The notes: a model not told the origin generated them from the letters alone. A stretch of 64,000 bases of DNA from Flavobacterium sp. HJ-32-4 (GCF_022532105.1 NZ_CP092832.1:1116001-1180000); one strand, 5' to 3'; numbered from the stretch's first letter, positions 34,601 through 42,498 are shown. Translations and numbers: made by a program.

Positions 34601-36182
34601 CCTTCATTTCGTCGCCCGACTTGAAATAATACTCCTGGTTCGGGAGTCCGTAGCGGTAGCCGCGGCCCCGTCCGACCGGCGTATTGAGTTTTTCGCCGTC
34701 GCGCACGCACAGCAGGATGTCGTGAGCCGCGGCGTCTTTTTTATCGATATAGAAGGTGTTGTTGGCGGCGACCAGTTTTACCTGGTGCTTGCGGGCGAGG
34801 CCGATCAGTTCGGTGTTTACCCGGTCTTCGTCTTCCTGTCCGTGCCGCATCAGTTCGATATAGAAGTCGGCCCCGAACTGGGTTTTCCACCACAACAGGG
34901 CTTCTTCGGCCTGGTTGATACCAACATTGAGGATTTTATTCGGGATTTCACCGGAAAGGCTACCCGACAACACGATGAGGTCGTCTTTGTATTGTTCGAT
35001 GACCCTACGGTCGATCCGCGGCACATAGTAAAAGCCTTCGGTGTAGGCAATCGACGACATCTTCGCCAGATTGTGGTAGCCGTTTTTGTTTTTGGCCAGG
35101 AACACTACCTGGTAGCCGTTGTCTTTCCGCGTGCGGTCGAGACGGTCTTCACAGACGTAAAACTCGCACCCAACGATCGGTTTCACGATGACGTCCGACG
35201 GTGTTTCGCCGGCTTCAACGGCGGCCTTGTTTTTGGCTTCCGCCGCTTTGTTATGGTTCTGGATGTCGCGAACGAAATGGAACGCGCCCATCAGGTTGGC
35301 CTGGTCGGTCAGTGCTACGGCAGGCATTTTCTGCGCAATGGTCGCCTTAACGAGGGCTGCGACACTAATGGTCGATTGCAGTACCGAAAACTGGGTATGG
35401 TTGTGCAGGTGGACGAAATCGACACCAACCAACGACACATCGGTTTCAGGTGCTTTTGGCGTGTCGATGGGGCGGAACTGCGCCCGGATGGCCTCGGATG
35501 CCGCCTTCAGGTTGATGTGTTTCAGTCCGATCAGCGGGATCTCGCCCAGGTTCTCGCGCTGGAACTCCTGGAAATATGAGGCCGGGACATCGAGTTCTTC
35601 TTTGGTGAAGATTTCGCGGCGGACGAGTTCGAGGAAACAGCGCGTGGTGGCCTCAACGTCGGCAGTGGCATTGTGCGCTTCGGCAAACGGCACCTGGAAG
35701 AGGTATTCGTGGAGTTCGGTCAGGGTGGGCAGTTTGAATTTGCCACCGCGACCGCCGGGTAGTTTCAGGAGTTCAGCCGTGGTTTCCGTACAGGTGTCGA
35801 GTACGGGCATTTTGCCCAATTGCGACGCGACGCCATAGCGGTGGAACTCGCATCCCATGATGTTGACGTCGAATCCGACGTTCTGGCCGACGATGAATTT
35901 GGCTTTTGCCAGGGTTTCATTGAAACGGACAAGTACGTCTGGCAGTGGTACGCCCTGTGCCGCGGCCAGTTCGGTTGAAATGCCGTGCACCCGTTCGGCG
36001 TCGTACGGAATGTTGTAGCCGTCGGGGCGGATGAGGTAATCCTGATGTTCGATGAGACGGCCCATATCGTCGTGTAATTGCCACGCGATCTGGACACAGC
36101 GCGGCCAGTTGTCGGTGTCGGTCAGCGGTGCGTCCCAGCGCTTTGGAAGGCCGGTGGTCTCGGTATCGAAAATCAGGTACAT
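31692..36182 (-). CDS. dnaE: DNA polymerase III alpha subunit with N-terminal exonuclease domain
   Basis: The replicative polymerase, 1496 residues. Domain order: a DnaQ-like DEDDh 3'-5' exonuclease (about residues 1-185: FDTETTG, QNVGFDVNIM, EAHNATADVEAT), a PHP domain (from about 252, DFVHLHNHTQFSVL), the C-family polymerase with the catalytic SLPDIDIDFDDEGR near residue 680 and GPGRGSAAGS, the HhH region, and a C-terminal OB-fold. E. coli DnaE (1160 residues) has no fused exonuclease; here proofreading appears to be in cis. All catalytic acidic residues look intact. The start MYLIFDTET follows a consensus promoter. Confidence 0.95.
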   Translation of the reverse strand: MYLIFDTETTGLPKRWDAPLTDTDNWPRCVQIAWQLHDDMGRLIEHQDYLIRPDGYNIPYDAERVHGISTELAAAQGVPLPDVLVRFNETLAKAKFIVGQNVGFDVNIMGCEFHRYGVASQLGKMPVLDTCTETTAELLKLPGGRGGKFKLPTLTELHEYLFQVPFAEAHNATADVEATTRCFLELVRREIFTKEELDVPASYFQEFQRENLGEIPLIGLKHINLKAASEAIRAQFRPIDTPKAPETDVSLVGVDFVHLHNHTQFSVLQSTISVAALVKATIAQKMPAVALTDQANLMGAFHFVRDIQNHNKAAEAKNKAAVEAGETPSDVIVKPIVGCEFYVCEDRLDRTRKDNGYQVVFLAKNKNGYHNLAKMSSIAYTEGFYYVPRIDRRVIEQYKDDLIVLSGSLSGEIPNKILNVGINQAEEALLWWKTQFGADFYIELMRHGQEDEDRVNTELIGLARKHQVKLVAANNTFYIDKKDAAAHDILLCVRDGEKLNTPVGRGRGYRYGLPNQEYYFKSGDEMKALFRDLPEAIINLQEIVDQVEIYTLAREVLLPKFEIPEAFIVPEDAADGGKRGENAYLRHLTYKGAERRYGELNDETRERIDFELMTIENSGYPGYFLIVQDFIAEARKMGVSVGPGRGSAAGSVVAYCLGITNIDPLQYNLLFERFLNPDRVSLPDIDIDFDDEGRASVMDYVIRKYGAKQVAQIITYGTMAAKSAVRDTARVLDLPLFEADRIAKLIPNNLSLAKTFSLDDAALKAALRPEDFDRAKELQALAAGGDLGAQTIQQAQMLEGNLRNTGIHACGVIITPDDITKFVPVATAKDSDLFVTQFDNSVVESAGLLKMDFLGLKTLTLIKDTVKLIKYRTGVELDPDAFPIDDEKTYQLFQRGETVGIFQYESPGMQKYMKELKPTVFGDLIAMNALYRPGPIAYIPSFIRRKNGEEEIVYDLPACEELLKDTYGITVYQEQVMLLSQKLANFSKGDADVLRKAMGKKQRDVLDKMKPKFVSQAMENGHPQDVLEKIWKDWEAFAEYAFNKSHSTCYAWVAYQTAYLKANYPAEYMAAVLSNNMSDIKQISFFMEECKRMGLAVLGPCVNESFYKFTVNESYAIRFGMGAIKGVGSGAVATIVENRKKGKYRSIFDLAKRIDLRAANKKAFENLALAGGLDTFSDTHRAQYFHQDSDNSTFLEKAMRYGSKFQENENSSQVSLFGEASDVQIPEPLVPPCEEWSTMEKLAREKEVVGIYISGHPLDDFRFEMKYFCSVRLEALKNLENYVGKNLTFAGIVTNVQYRTAKNGKDWGMFTLEGFDESHEFRMFDEEFLKFRHYLAGNQFLYFKVNVKEGWVNRETGKKSEPRLQFLEVKMLQDVLATQAKKLTLNLNIEDIRNDFIHELSHIFQANKGDKTVAFEVLELEKVKRPVAVAVAVTPDNEAIEATADGEGDINDIEVNEVEEVRVLTHLTMPSRKLKVAISAELLKELERLDVRFKLN

Positions 36183-36234
36183 GTGTGGAAAAGGGTCGTT
36201 TGCCGGAAGTTGTTTCCCGGCAATCGGGAACTGT

Positions 36235-36242
36235 CAAAATTA
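36235..36242 (-). promoter_or_regulatory. -7 box for dnaE
   Basis: On the minus strand this reads TAATTTTG, a full consensus match 52 nt before the dnaE ATG. Confidence 0.45.
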
Positions 36243-36310
36243 GGCAATTCCGGCGGTGGTTCGGCACGCGATTTTTCCACCGTTTGTGGATAAGTGAGGC
36301 GGACCCGTGC

Positions 36311-36522
36311 TGCGTGAGGGATGGACGCGGCAGCGCCGACAGACGAAGGCTGGTTTTGCCGGCAGAGGGGGGCGACCGGAGGAAGCGCCCGGCGACGGTG
36401 CAAAACCGCCTGAGGACAAGGGGCTATAGCAGACAGCCCGACGGCGCCCTGCGGTTGGTTGAACAAAGGGATGTACTGCCAACTGCCACTGCCAACTGCC
36501 TACTGAAGAGCGCCGGCACGCC
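36311..36522 (+). ncRNA. Candidate structured RNA element, copy 2
   Basis: The 5' core TGCGTGAGGGATGGACGCGG+CAGC (36311-36334) matches copy 1 at 20 of 24 positions and the 3' core beginning GCTATAGCAGACAGCCCGAC (36423-36448) at 24 of 26. The central stem is GGCtGGTTTTGC (36348-36359) with GCAAAACCGCC (36400-36410), different in sequence from copy 1 but equally paired. The 3' GGCGCC (36443-36448) can pair with the GGCGCC-like GCGCC at 36510-36514, enclosing a CAGT-type insert. It lies between the divergent dnaE and tyrS promoters, so the transcribed strand is uncertain. Confidence 0.5.
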
Positions 36523-36706
36523 ATAAAAAAAGTAGGCAGTGGGCAGTCGCAGTCTCAGTGCGCCGGCACGCCCAAAGATTTGTCCTAAACTCGCTCCTTG
36601 CTCCTACATTTAAACCTACAAGGTTGTGGAAACCTTGCAGGTTGTAGACGGATTGAAGCACTGCCGACTGCGACTGTGACTGCGACTGGAACGGCGCCGG
36701 CACGCC
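36473..36706. repeat. CAGT-type arrays with repeated GCGCCGGCACGCC ends
   Basis: Runs of ACTGCC, CAGTCGCAGT and GACTGCGACTG units are each terminated by the 13-mer GCGCCGGCACGCC at 36510-36522, 36560-36572 and 36694-36706. The same 13-mer closes the structured element, and a variant (GCGCCGGAACGCC) is at 14136-14148. Confidence 0.75.
36589..36651 (+). repeat. 63-bp direct repeat, copy A, with internal hairpin
   Basis: Identical to 36848-36910 at 62 of 63 positions. It contains an imperfect inverted repeat, AACCTACAAGGTT facing AACCTTGCAGGTT, around a short GTGGA spacer. Confidence 0.9.
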
Positions 36707-36737
36707 CAAAAATCTGGTGTAAATTGCAACTGCCTGT

Positions 36738-36775
36738 TGGACGGGATTCCTCGCTGCGCTCGGAAAGACGATGAC
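36738..36775. repeat. Palindrome-containing intergenic repeat
   Basis: GGGATTCCTCGCTGCGCTCG then GAAAGACGATGA contains the inverted repeat TTCC...GCGCAGC...GGAA in the opposite orientation. Repeats with this wording are common between genes in Bacteroidota (recalled, not searched). Confidence 0.5.
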
Positions 36776-36847
36776 CTCATCTGTAAGCAGTTTGTAAAGG
36801 AGAAGGGCGAACTGCCCACTGCGACTGCCCACTGCTTACTCCTTGAT

Positions 36848-36910
36848 ACTCGCTCCTTGCTCCTACATTTAAACCTACAAGGTTGCGGAAACCTTGCAGG
36901 TTGTAGACGG
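36848..36910 (+). repeat. 63-bp direct repeat, copy B
   Basis: Differs from copy A by one base (C instead of T in the hairpin loop, position 36886). It is followed by CTTGCTCCTTGATACTTGCTCC low-complexity sequence up to the tyrS promoter. The gap 36183-36980 (798 nt) is made up of these repeats and the structured element; no gene is seen in it. Confidence 0.9.
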
Positions 36911-36957
36911 TCCCTTGCTCCTTGATACTTGCTCCTCCTAAATTCACAGTTTCCACC

Positions 36958-36965
36958 TATATTTG
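36958..36965 (+). promoter_or_regulatory. -7 box for tyrS
   Basis: TATATTTG, a full consensus match, lies 15 nt before the ATG at 36981. Confidence 0.65.
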
Positions 36966-36980
36966 CGCAAATTTTGCACT

Positions 36981-38276
36981 ATGGAGAATTTGGTTGAAGA
37001 ACTGAAGTGGCGTGGACTGTACCACGACAGCATGCCGGGAACGGAGGAAGAACTGTTGAAAGGACCGGTGACGGCGTATATCGGGTTTGACCCGACGGCT
37101 GATTCGCTGCATATTGGCAGTATGGTGCAGATTATGTTGCTCGTGCACCTGAAACGTTTTGGCCACCGGCCGATTGCGTTGGTGGGTGGGGCCACGGGTA
37201 TGATCGGTGATCCATCGGGTAAATCGGATGAGCGTAACCTGTTGGACGAGGTGCAACTCGAGAAGAACGTAGCAGGCATCAAACGGGTGTTGTCGCGGTT
37301 TCTGGATTTCAATGAGACGGGTCCGCAGGCGCCGCTGATGGTGAACAACTACGACTGGATGAAGGACTTTTCGTTCATCGCGTTCGCGCGTGACGTGGGC
37401 AAACGCATCACGGTCAATTATATGATGGCGAAGGATTCGGTGAAAAAACGGATTTCGGGCGAAGGCGAAGGGATGTCGTTTACGGAGTTCACCTACCAAC
37501 TGATCCAGGGGTATGATTTTTACCACCTGCACAAGCACTATAATTGTGTGTTGCAGATGGGCGGCTCTGACCAATGGGGCAATATCACCACCGGAACCGA
37601 ACTGGTGCGCCGGATGAACAGCCATGAGGCGAAGGCCTTTGCGCTGACGACGCCGCTGATCACGAAGGCGGATGGTTCGAAGTTCGGGAAATCGGAAGGC
37701 GGCAATGTGTGGTTGGATGCGGATAAAACATCGGTCTATAAGTTCTACCAGTTCTGGCTGAATGTCTCGGATGAGGATGCAGAGAAATACATCCGGATTT
37801 TCACCTTCCTTGACCGGGCGACCATTGACGCACTGGCAGCGGAACACAAAGAAGCGCCGCACCTTCGCGTGCTGCAAAAGCGACTGGCGGAAGAGGTGAC
37901 GATTTTCGTGCACTCAGCCGACGCGCTGGAAAAGGCGAAGCAGGCGTCGAACATCCTGTTCGGAAACGCGACAGCGGATGACCTGAAGCAACTGGACGAA
38001 GTAACCTTTCTGGAGGTGTTCGACGGGGTGCCACAGGCGAAGTTGGCCAAAGCGGATTTAGTGGGCGGACTCGACATCGTGACGCTGATGAACGAGAAAA
38101 CCGGCTTCGTCAAATCGAATGGCGAGGCACGCCGGGCGTTAACTGAGAACTCCATTTCAGTGAACCGCGAGAAAGTAGCGGACGGACATACGGTGACAGA
38201 AAACGACCTGATCAACGGGAAGTTCATCCTGCTGCAACGAGGGAAGAAGAATTACTTTATTGTAGTTGTAGAATAA
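36981..38276 (+). CDS. tyrS: Tyrosyl-tRNA synthetase
   Basis: TyrRS charges tRNA-Tyr. The 431-residue class I enzyme has the HIGH-type motif in [12 protein letters not shown], the tyrosine-binding segment [27 protein letters not shown], the KMSKS-type motif KFGKSEGGN, and a C-terminal S4 RNA-binding domain (about residues 365-431, [21 protein letters not shown]). The start at [10 protein letters not shown] fits the family and follows a consensus promoter. A strong terminator follows. Confidence 0.97.
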   Translation: MENLVEELKWRGLYHDSMPGTEEELLKGPVTAYIGFDPTADSLHIGSMVQIMLLVHLKRFGHRPIALVGGATGMIGDPSGKSDERNLLDEVQLEKNVAGIKRVLSRFLDFNETGPQAPLMVNNYDWMKDFSFIAFARDVGKRITVNYMMAKDSVKKRISGEGEGMSFTEFTYQLIQGYDFYHLHKHYNCVLQMGGSDQWGNITTGTELVRRMNSHEAKAFALTTPLITKADGSKFGKSEGGNVWLDADKTSVYKFYQFWLNVSDEDAEKYIRIFTFLDRATIDALAAEHKEAPHLRVLQKRLAEEVTIFVHSADALEKAKQASNILFGNATADDLKQLDEVTFLEVFDGVPQAKLAKADLVGGLDIVTLMNEKTGFVKSNGEARRALTENSISVNREKVADGHTVTENDLINGKFILLQRGKKNYFIVVVE

Positions 38277-38281
38277 AAGAG

Positions 38282-38304
38282 ACCCGGTTCGCCGGGTTTT
38301 TTTT
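38282..38304 (+). terminator. Terminator after tyrS
   Basis: The 6-bp stem ACCCGG/CCGGGT with a TTCG loop is followed by eight T. The opposite strand of the stem can serve the convergent gene. Confidence 0.9.
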
Positions 38305-38962
38305 ATGGACGGAAGTCCAGCGGCACGCGGTTCGACATATACCAGCCACGGATCAACGTGGGGTCTGCCAGAAGCGTCGCGAAGTCTGCCTCAGTGAAAT
38401 TGTCACGCAGTTCCTCGCGTAGCAGGTTGATGCCGATTTCGATGAAATGGGGTTTGTTCTCGTCGAGGTAATATTCAAGGTCGTCGTGTTGGAAATAGCG
38501 CTGGCCGTCCCACTGCAAGTTGCCGAAGAATCTCAGCGACGCTTTTGGGGCCAGTGTGTGCCGGCTGTCACGAAGCGTTTTTCGTCGCTCTTCTATAAAG
38601 TTGTCGAAGTATACCACGTCTTCTACGGCGGTGGTATCGACAATTTGCATGGGGCCTTCCGGGTTTGGGCGGTTCCAGGGTTCGAAGATGCCCCAGATAT
38701 CAATCAGTTGGTCTTCCTGGTAAAACCTGTAGAACGGGCGGTTGCTTAGGGAACTGGAGGCATTGGGCTGGATGGGACCGGGGATGAGGTAGAAGGAAAC
38801 GGGTTGATCGGTTAGGTTTTGTATGCTGTAAAAAAACGTGAAGTTCCGGATGCCGTTGCGGTTGTCGACGTTCACGGAATCAATTTGGATACGAAGCGTT
38901 TCCTTTTGCTGGGCATAACCGGCCAGCGCGAAGCAGAGCAGAAAAACGGCAAGTGTTTTCAT
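38303..38962 (-). CDS. Exported protein of unknown function
   Basis: This 219-residue protein has a signal peptide (MKTLAVFLLCFALAGYAQ) followed by beta-rich sequence (RIQIDSVNVDNRNGIRNFTFFYSIQNLTDQPVSFYLIP) resembling an immunoglobulin-like fold, as found in lipoproteins that modulate secreted enzymes. No catalytic motif is visible. Its ATG overlaps the stop of the LuxE-like gene (ATGA), so both are cotranscribed. Confidence 0.65.
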   Translation of the reverse strand: MKTLAVFLLCFALAGYAQQKETLRIQIDSVNVDNRNGIRNFTFFYSIQNLTDQPVSFYLIPGPIQPNASSSLSNRPFYRFYQEDQLIDIWGIFEPWNRPNPEGPMQIVDTTAVEDVVYFDNFIEERRKTLRDSRHTLAPKASLRFFGNLQWDGQRYFQHDDLEYYLDENKPHFIEIGINLLREELRDNFTEADFATLLADPTLIRGWYMSNRVPLDFRP

Positions 38963-39939
38963 ACGACCATCAGGTTGCAGCCGCGGATGTCGGAATGATC
39001 AAAGCGGCCCAATACTTCAAACGTGCCATCGGCGAATTTCTTGCCCAGGTCCTGCGTGGCAATGAACGAACACGAGTTGATGTTGGCGAGGTCGATGACG
39101 TTGAGTCCGCCGGTGCGCCCTTCGCCTACATACGATAAGGCGTCTTCCGGGTCGCGGACGAGGATGTGCATCCAGTTTGGGCATTCGAAAATGCCGTCGC
39201 CCAGGGAGTAGGCTTGCGACAACAGTTCGGTCATGCCGTATTCGGAGTGGATGGACGACACGCCGAATCCTTCACAGAGGATGTGGTGAAGTTCTTCCCG
39301 AATCATTTCCTTTCGCTTTCCTTTCATGCCTCCGGTTTCCATGATAAGGGTGTTTCTCAGTTGGAAGCGTTTGCGTTCTATCAGGTCGAGCAGCGCGTAG
39401 GTTACACCGAAAAGCAGGACGTTCTGGCCGGCGGCATCAAGTGTTTCAAGCTTCAGGATGAGCTCGTCGTAGTTGTGCAGGTAGAAGCCGCTATCGGGAT
39501 TTCCGGACAGCCGGATGAGGTCATCCACCATATAAATCAGCGATGAACCCTCGCGTTCGAGGTAGGACGGGAGCAGGGCCAGTATGGCGTAATCTTCGAT
39601 ATGGCCGTAGAAACGAGAAAAGGCGCGACGGTAACTTTCTTCGTATAGTGAGGTGTCGGTCACCACATGCCGACTCGTGGTCATACCAGTCGTACCGCTG
39701 GAGGTAAAGACGGTTTGGACGGGCTCAGTTGAGGAAAGTACCTCATGGGTTTTGAAGAACTGTATCGGCAGGAAGGGAATCGCTTCCAGCGTTTTCACCG
39801 CCCCCGGATCGACGTTCAGCAGGTCGCAGAAATTTCGGTATATGGCGTTGTGCGCATGCTGGAACCGGAAGGTTTTCAGTGCGGCCTTGACGAATTCTTT
39901 GTGCGAAGAAATGGCGAAGATGTCGGATGTGGGAACCAT
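38959..39939 (-). CDS. LuxE-like acyl-protein synthetase / AMP-forming ligase-like protein
   Basis: This 326-residue protein fits the LuxE family (acyl-protein synthetase), related to the ANL adenylating enzymes: phosphate-binding loop TVFTSSGTTGMTTSRH, LIMETGGMKGKRKE, SEYGMTELLSQAYS and the hinge-like GRFDHSDIRGCNLMV. The C-terminal lid domain of full ANL ligases is absent, as in LuxE. No lux reductase genes are near, so it more likely activates or transfers an acyl group for another pathway such as lipopolysaccharide or surface-glycan modification. A consensus -7 box ends 5 nt before the ATG. Confidence 0.8.
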   Translation of the reverse strand: MVPTSDIFAISSHKEFVKAALKTFRFQHAHNAIYRNFCDLLNVDPGAVKTLEAIPFLPIQFFKTHEVLSSTEPVQTVFTSSGTTGMTTSRHVVTDTSLYEESYRRAFSRFYGHIEDYAILALLPSYLEREGSSLIYMVDDLIRLSGNPDSGFYLHNYDELILKLETLDAAGQNVLLFGVTYALLDLIERKRFQLRNTLIMETGGMKGKRKEMIREELHHILCEGFGVSSIHSEYGMTELLSQAYSLGDGIFECPNWMHILVRDPEDALSYVGEGRTGGLNVIDLANINSCSFIATQDLGKKFADGTFEVLGRFDHSDIRGCNLMVV

Positions 39940-39944
39940 CCCTG

Positions 39945-39952
39945 CAAAGGTA
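39945..39952 (-). promoter_or_regulatory. -7 box for the LuxE-like gene
   Basis: On the minus strand this reads TACCTTTG, directly upstream of the ATG at 39939 (5-nt gap), implying a nearly leaderless mRNA. Confidence 0.55.
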
Positions 39953-39954
39953 AA

Positions 39955-39982
39955 ATAAAAAACCCCGGTGTTGGCCGGGGTT
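39955..39982 (-). terminator. Terminator after the large T9SS protein
   Basis: On the minus strand an 8-bp stem AACCCCGG/CCGGGGTT with a short loop is followed by six T. Confidence 0.85.
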
Positions 39983-40004
39983 TCTATTCTGGAAGAAAAG
40001 GAAA

Positions 40005-41945
40005 TTACTTGATCACCAGCTTGCGCGTGGCAGTTTTTCCTTCTTCTGTGATTTTTACGATGTAAACACCACCTTTGATAGCGGCTACATTGATCTCGTT
40101 TGAAGACGTAGTCGTGTTCAACACTTGTTTGCCCAATACATCATAGATAGCGACAGTTTTGGTGCCGTTGCTAGCTGAATCGATGAACAGGCGTCCGTTG
40201 GTAACCGGGTTAGGGTATACTTTCAGGCCGTCGATGTTGTTGTTCCCAACGCTGAGGTTGGTTCCGGTAACATCTTCCCATGTAGTCGCAACGCGAAGCA
40301 AGTCAACTTGAACGTCTGGAGTTTCAGTAGCACTGTCCTGACGGAAGAAGAATTTAGAAATTCCAGTCAGGTCGGTACCTGTGTGTGTATCTGTAATGGT
40401 AGCGGCTGGTTGTGCACCACCTACTGTAGGGTTAATCCAAAGATTGACGGTGTCGTCAGACGCGTTGTCACCGAATGTATAGCCCACCACAACGAAATAG
40501 GTTTCGCCTGTTGCATAGGCGTCAGCGGTCCATGTAGTATTCGCAGCATTTGCCGTACGAACCTCTGTTCCGAAGTTGAAAGAAGCGTCGTCTACGCGTT
40601 TTGTCCACAGGGTAGCACCAAAGTTAGAAGTGCTGGCGCCCAGACCGGCAAAGTAACCGCCGTTTGCGTCGGTTACACCCGCCATAGTATTGACCTTCAA
40701 AAGGAACGAGTAGTATACAGTTCCGGTAGCCACATTCTGTAGGCTAAGGAATGTATCGATACCACCGCCAGCGAATACTACCGAGTTTCCGGCAGTTGGC
40801 AAGCTATCATATGAAAGGCTTCCACCTGCGACCACTACATCGTCACCGGTATTTACGTTAGCCCAGTTCGTCTGTCCGCCCAAAGCGGCAGCTTCCGGGT
40901 ATTCGAATTGGTTCGCGTAAGGCAGCGCAGCATCCGCCGGTGCAGGCGTACAAGTTGGCGACGTAACGTTTACCGTAAGGTTACAAACACTGCTTGTAAC
41001 GGTTACGACCAAAGCAGTACCTTCTGTTACGCCAGAGATCGTGATGTTTCCGCTTGCAGCAGCACTTGGGTCGTCACCACCTACAGTGCCTGAGTCGGCA
41101 TTGATGGTGTAGTTATCAGTACCTCCATTGGTGAACGGGATAGTCACCGTGTAGGTGTCAGTTCCGGCTGTAACAGCGTCGCATACGCGGGTTGCAGTTG
41201 ACAGTGAAAGTGGGCATGTCGGAGGAGGTGTACCACCAAACCAGGCAGTGTCTACGTAGATACCGTCAACAGTAATGTTTTGGGCAGCATCGTACTGACG
41301 CAGATAAACAGCACCGATAGAAGCGAGGCCGCCGCCTGAAGCCGTAGCTTCTGCCGCTCCTGCTGCTGCTTCCGTGGCCGGAATGCCAGAAGGGATTACC
41401 CAAATGCTTACCGAACCGGCTGTAGCCACTTCATATTTTACAACGATAAGATAGGTTGTGTTGAGGTCGAAGTCTGTAGTTCCGTAAGTCGCTGTAGAGG
41501 TGTTTGAAATACCGAAATTGATTTTTCCGGCGTTAGCGGAATTTTTCACAAACACACGCGCCGCGAAAGAAGAAGTTCCGGATCCAAGGTGTGTGAAGTA
41601 ACCACCGGCAGTTGCAGCCGTCACGTTCACAAGGAAAGAGTAATAAAGTGTTCCCGATGTTACAGGAGCAGCAAATACCTTGTTGACATCTTCGCCTGTG
41701 TTGTCAACCAGCGCCGCATTTCCTTCGGCCGAACCGGTAAAACCGCTTACGCCTGAGTAACCTGCGTAAGAAAGTCCGTTGGAAGCACCAACTGTTACGG
41801 CGTTTGTGCCCGCGGCATTGTGCGCTGTCCAACCGTTGTCGGTCAACAGTGCGCCGTCAGCATAGTTCAGGTCGTCCGTAAACACCTGGGCGAAGCCAGA
41901 AACCATTCCAAACAACACTAAAGATAAAGTGTAAATTTTTTTCAT
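40005..41945 (-). CDS. Type IX-secreted protein with two jelly-roll-like domains
   Basis: This 646-residue protein has a signal peptide (MKKIYTLSLVLFGMVSGFAQ), two related beta-rich domains (about residues 20-245 and 340-555; shared wording such as YYSFLVNV/YYSFLLKV, GGYFTHLGSGTSSF/GGYFAGLGASTSNF, and TTYLIVVKYEV/ETYFVVVGYTF), a Cys-containing linker (PLSLSTATRVCDAV, PTC) between them, and a C-terminal type A sorting domain (GLKVYPNPVTNGRLFIDS to KLVIK). It should be exported by the T9SS and attached to or released from the surface. The start is ATG 41945. No enzymatic motif is seen, so a binding or adhesive role is inferred. Confidence 0.85.
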   Translation of the reverse strand: MKKIYTLSLVLFGMVSGFAQVFTDDLNYADGALLTDNGWTAHNAAGTNAVTVGASNGLSYAGYSGVSGFTGSAEGNAALVDNTGEDVNKVFAAPVTSGTLYYSFLVNVTAATAGGYFTHLGSGTSSFAARVFVKNSANAGKINFGISNTSTATYGTTDFDLNTTYLIVVKYEVATAGSVSIWVIPSGIPATEAAAGAAEATASGGGLASIGAVYLRQYDAAQNITVDGIYVDTAWFGGTPPPTCPLSLSTATRVCDAVTAGTDTYTVTIPFTNGGTDNYTINADSGTVGGDDPSAAASGNITISGVTEGTALVVTVTSSVCNLTVNVTSPTCTPAPADAALPYANQFEYPEAAALGGQTNWANVNTGDDVVVAGGSLSYDSLPTAGNSVVFAGGGIDTFLSLQNVATGTVYYSFLLKVNTMAGVTDANGGYFAGLGASTSNFGATLWTKRVDDASFNFGTEVRTANAANTTWTADAYATGETYFVVVGYTFGDNASDDTVNLWINPTVGGAQPAATITDTHTGTDLTGISKFFFRQDSATETPDVQVDLLRVATTWEDVTGTNLSVGNNNIDGLKVYPNPVTNGRLFIDSASNGTKTVAIYDVLGKQVLNTTTSSNEINVAAIKGGVYIVKITEEGKTATRKLVIK

Positions 41946-41972
41946 TTTCAATTAGTTATTCGTTTCAGGGTA

Positions 41973-41980
41973 CAAAGATA
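41973..41980 (-). promoter_or_regulatory. -7 box for the large T9SS protein
   Basis: On the minus strand this reads TATCTTTG, 27 nt before the ATG. Confidence 0.6.
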
Positions 41981-42053
41981 AAAAACAAAGTTGTTCCATT
42001 TGGAACAACTCGTGTAAAAGAATTATTAATTTGTAACAACCGGAAAAAGCTAC

Positions 42054-42377
42054 TTATTTGACGATGAGCTTTTTGGTTACAGTGCTGTCACCTTCTTTGA
42101 TCTTGATGATGTATACCCCCGGAGAGAGACCTTCGATGCTGAGCTCTTTGGTAGAAATCTTCCTGTTGAGTACCATTTTGCCTAAGACGTCGTAGATGGA
42201 AATCTCTTTATCGAGGGACGTCTTGGAGGTAATGTAAATTTTACCGTTGCTGACCGGGTTCGGATAGAAGTTCAGTTCCTGGGTAGCAGGTCCCGGCTGC
42301 TTTACCTCCTGCGCATGCGCGCCTGCGGAAGCAAGACAGAAAAAGAGCGCGATATATAGGTATAGTTTCGGCATCAT
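42054..42377 (-). CDS. Minimal T9SS sorting-domain protein
   Basis: This 107-residue protein consists of a signal peptide (about residues 1-22, ending GAHAQ) and then a T9SS type A sorting domain alone (NFYPNPVSNGKIYITS, ISIYDVLGKMVLN, GVYIIKIKEGDSTVTKKLIVK). Only about ten linker residues separate the two, so there is no cargo. It has its own consensus promoter. The start is one of two adjacent ATG codons. It might compete for or prime the sorting machinery, or be the remnant of a larger cargo gene. Confidence 0.85.
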   Translation of the reverse strand: MMPKLYLYIALFFCLASAGAHAQEVKQPGPATQELNFYPNPVSNGKIYITSKTSLDKEISIYDVLGKMVLNRKISTKELSIEGLSPGVYIIKIKEGDSTVTKKLIVK

Positions 42378-42393
42378 GGGACATATGATTTTA

Positions 42394-42401
42394 CAAAGTT
42401 A
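42394..42401 (-). promoter_or_regulatory. -7 box for the minimal T9SS protein
   Basis: On the minus strand this reads TAACTTTG, 16 nt before the ATG. Confidence 0.6.
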
Positions 42402-42473
42402 TATAATTCCTTTCAATAAGCGTGCCAGTGCGATGCTAATTAATTGCTAAATCCAGGGGGTTATATAAAAATG

Positions 42474-42498
42474 AAAAGCCGTCGACAAGACGGCTTTT
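42474..42498 (-). terminator. Terminator after the beta-helix lipoprotein
   Basis: A perfect 10-bp stem AAAAGCCGTC/GACGGCTTTT with a 5-nt loop, followed on the minus strand by T-rich sequence. Confidence 0.85.

Noticed and set aside
38959..39939. A bioluminescence function for the LuxE-like protein
   Set aside because: No luxA, luxB, luxC or luxD homologue is nearby; the family has other uses.
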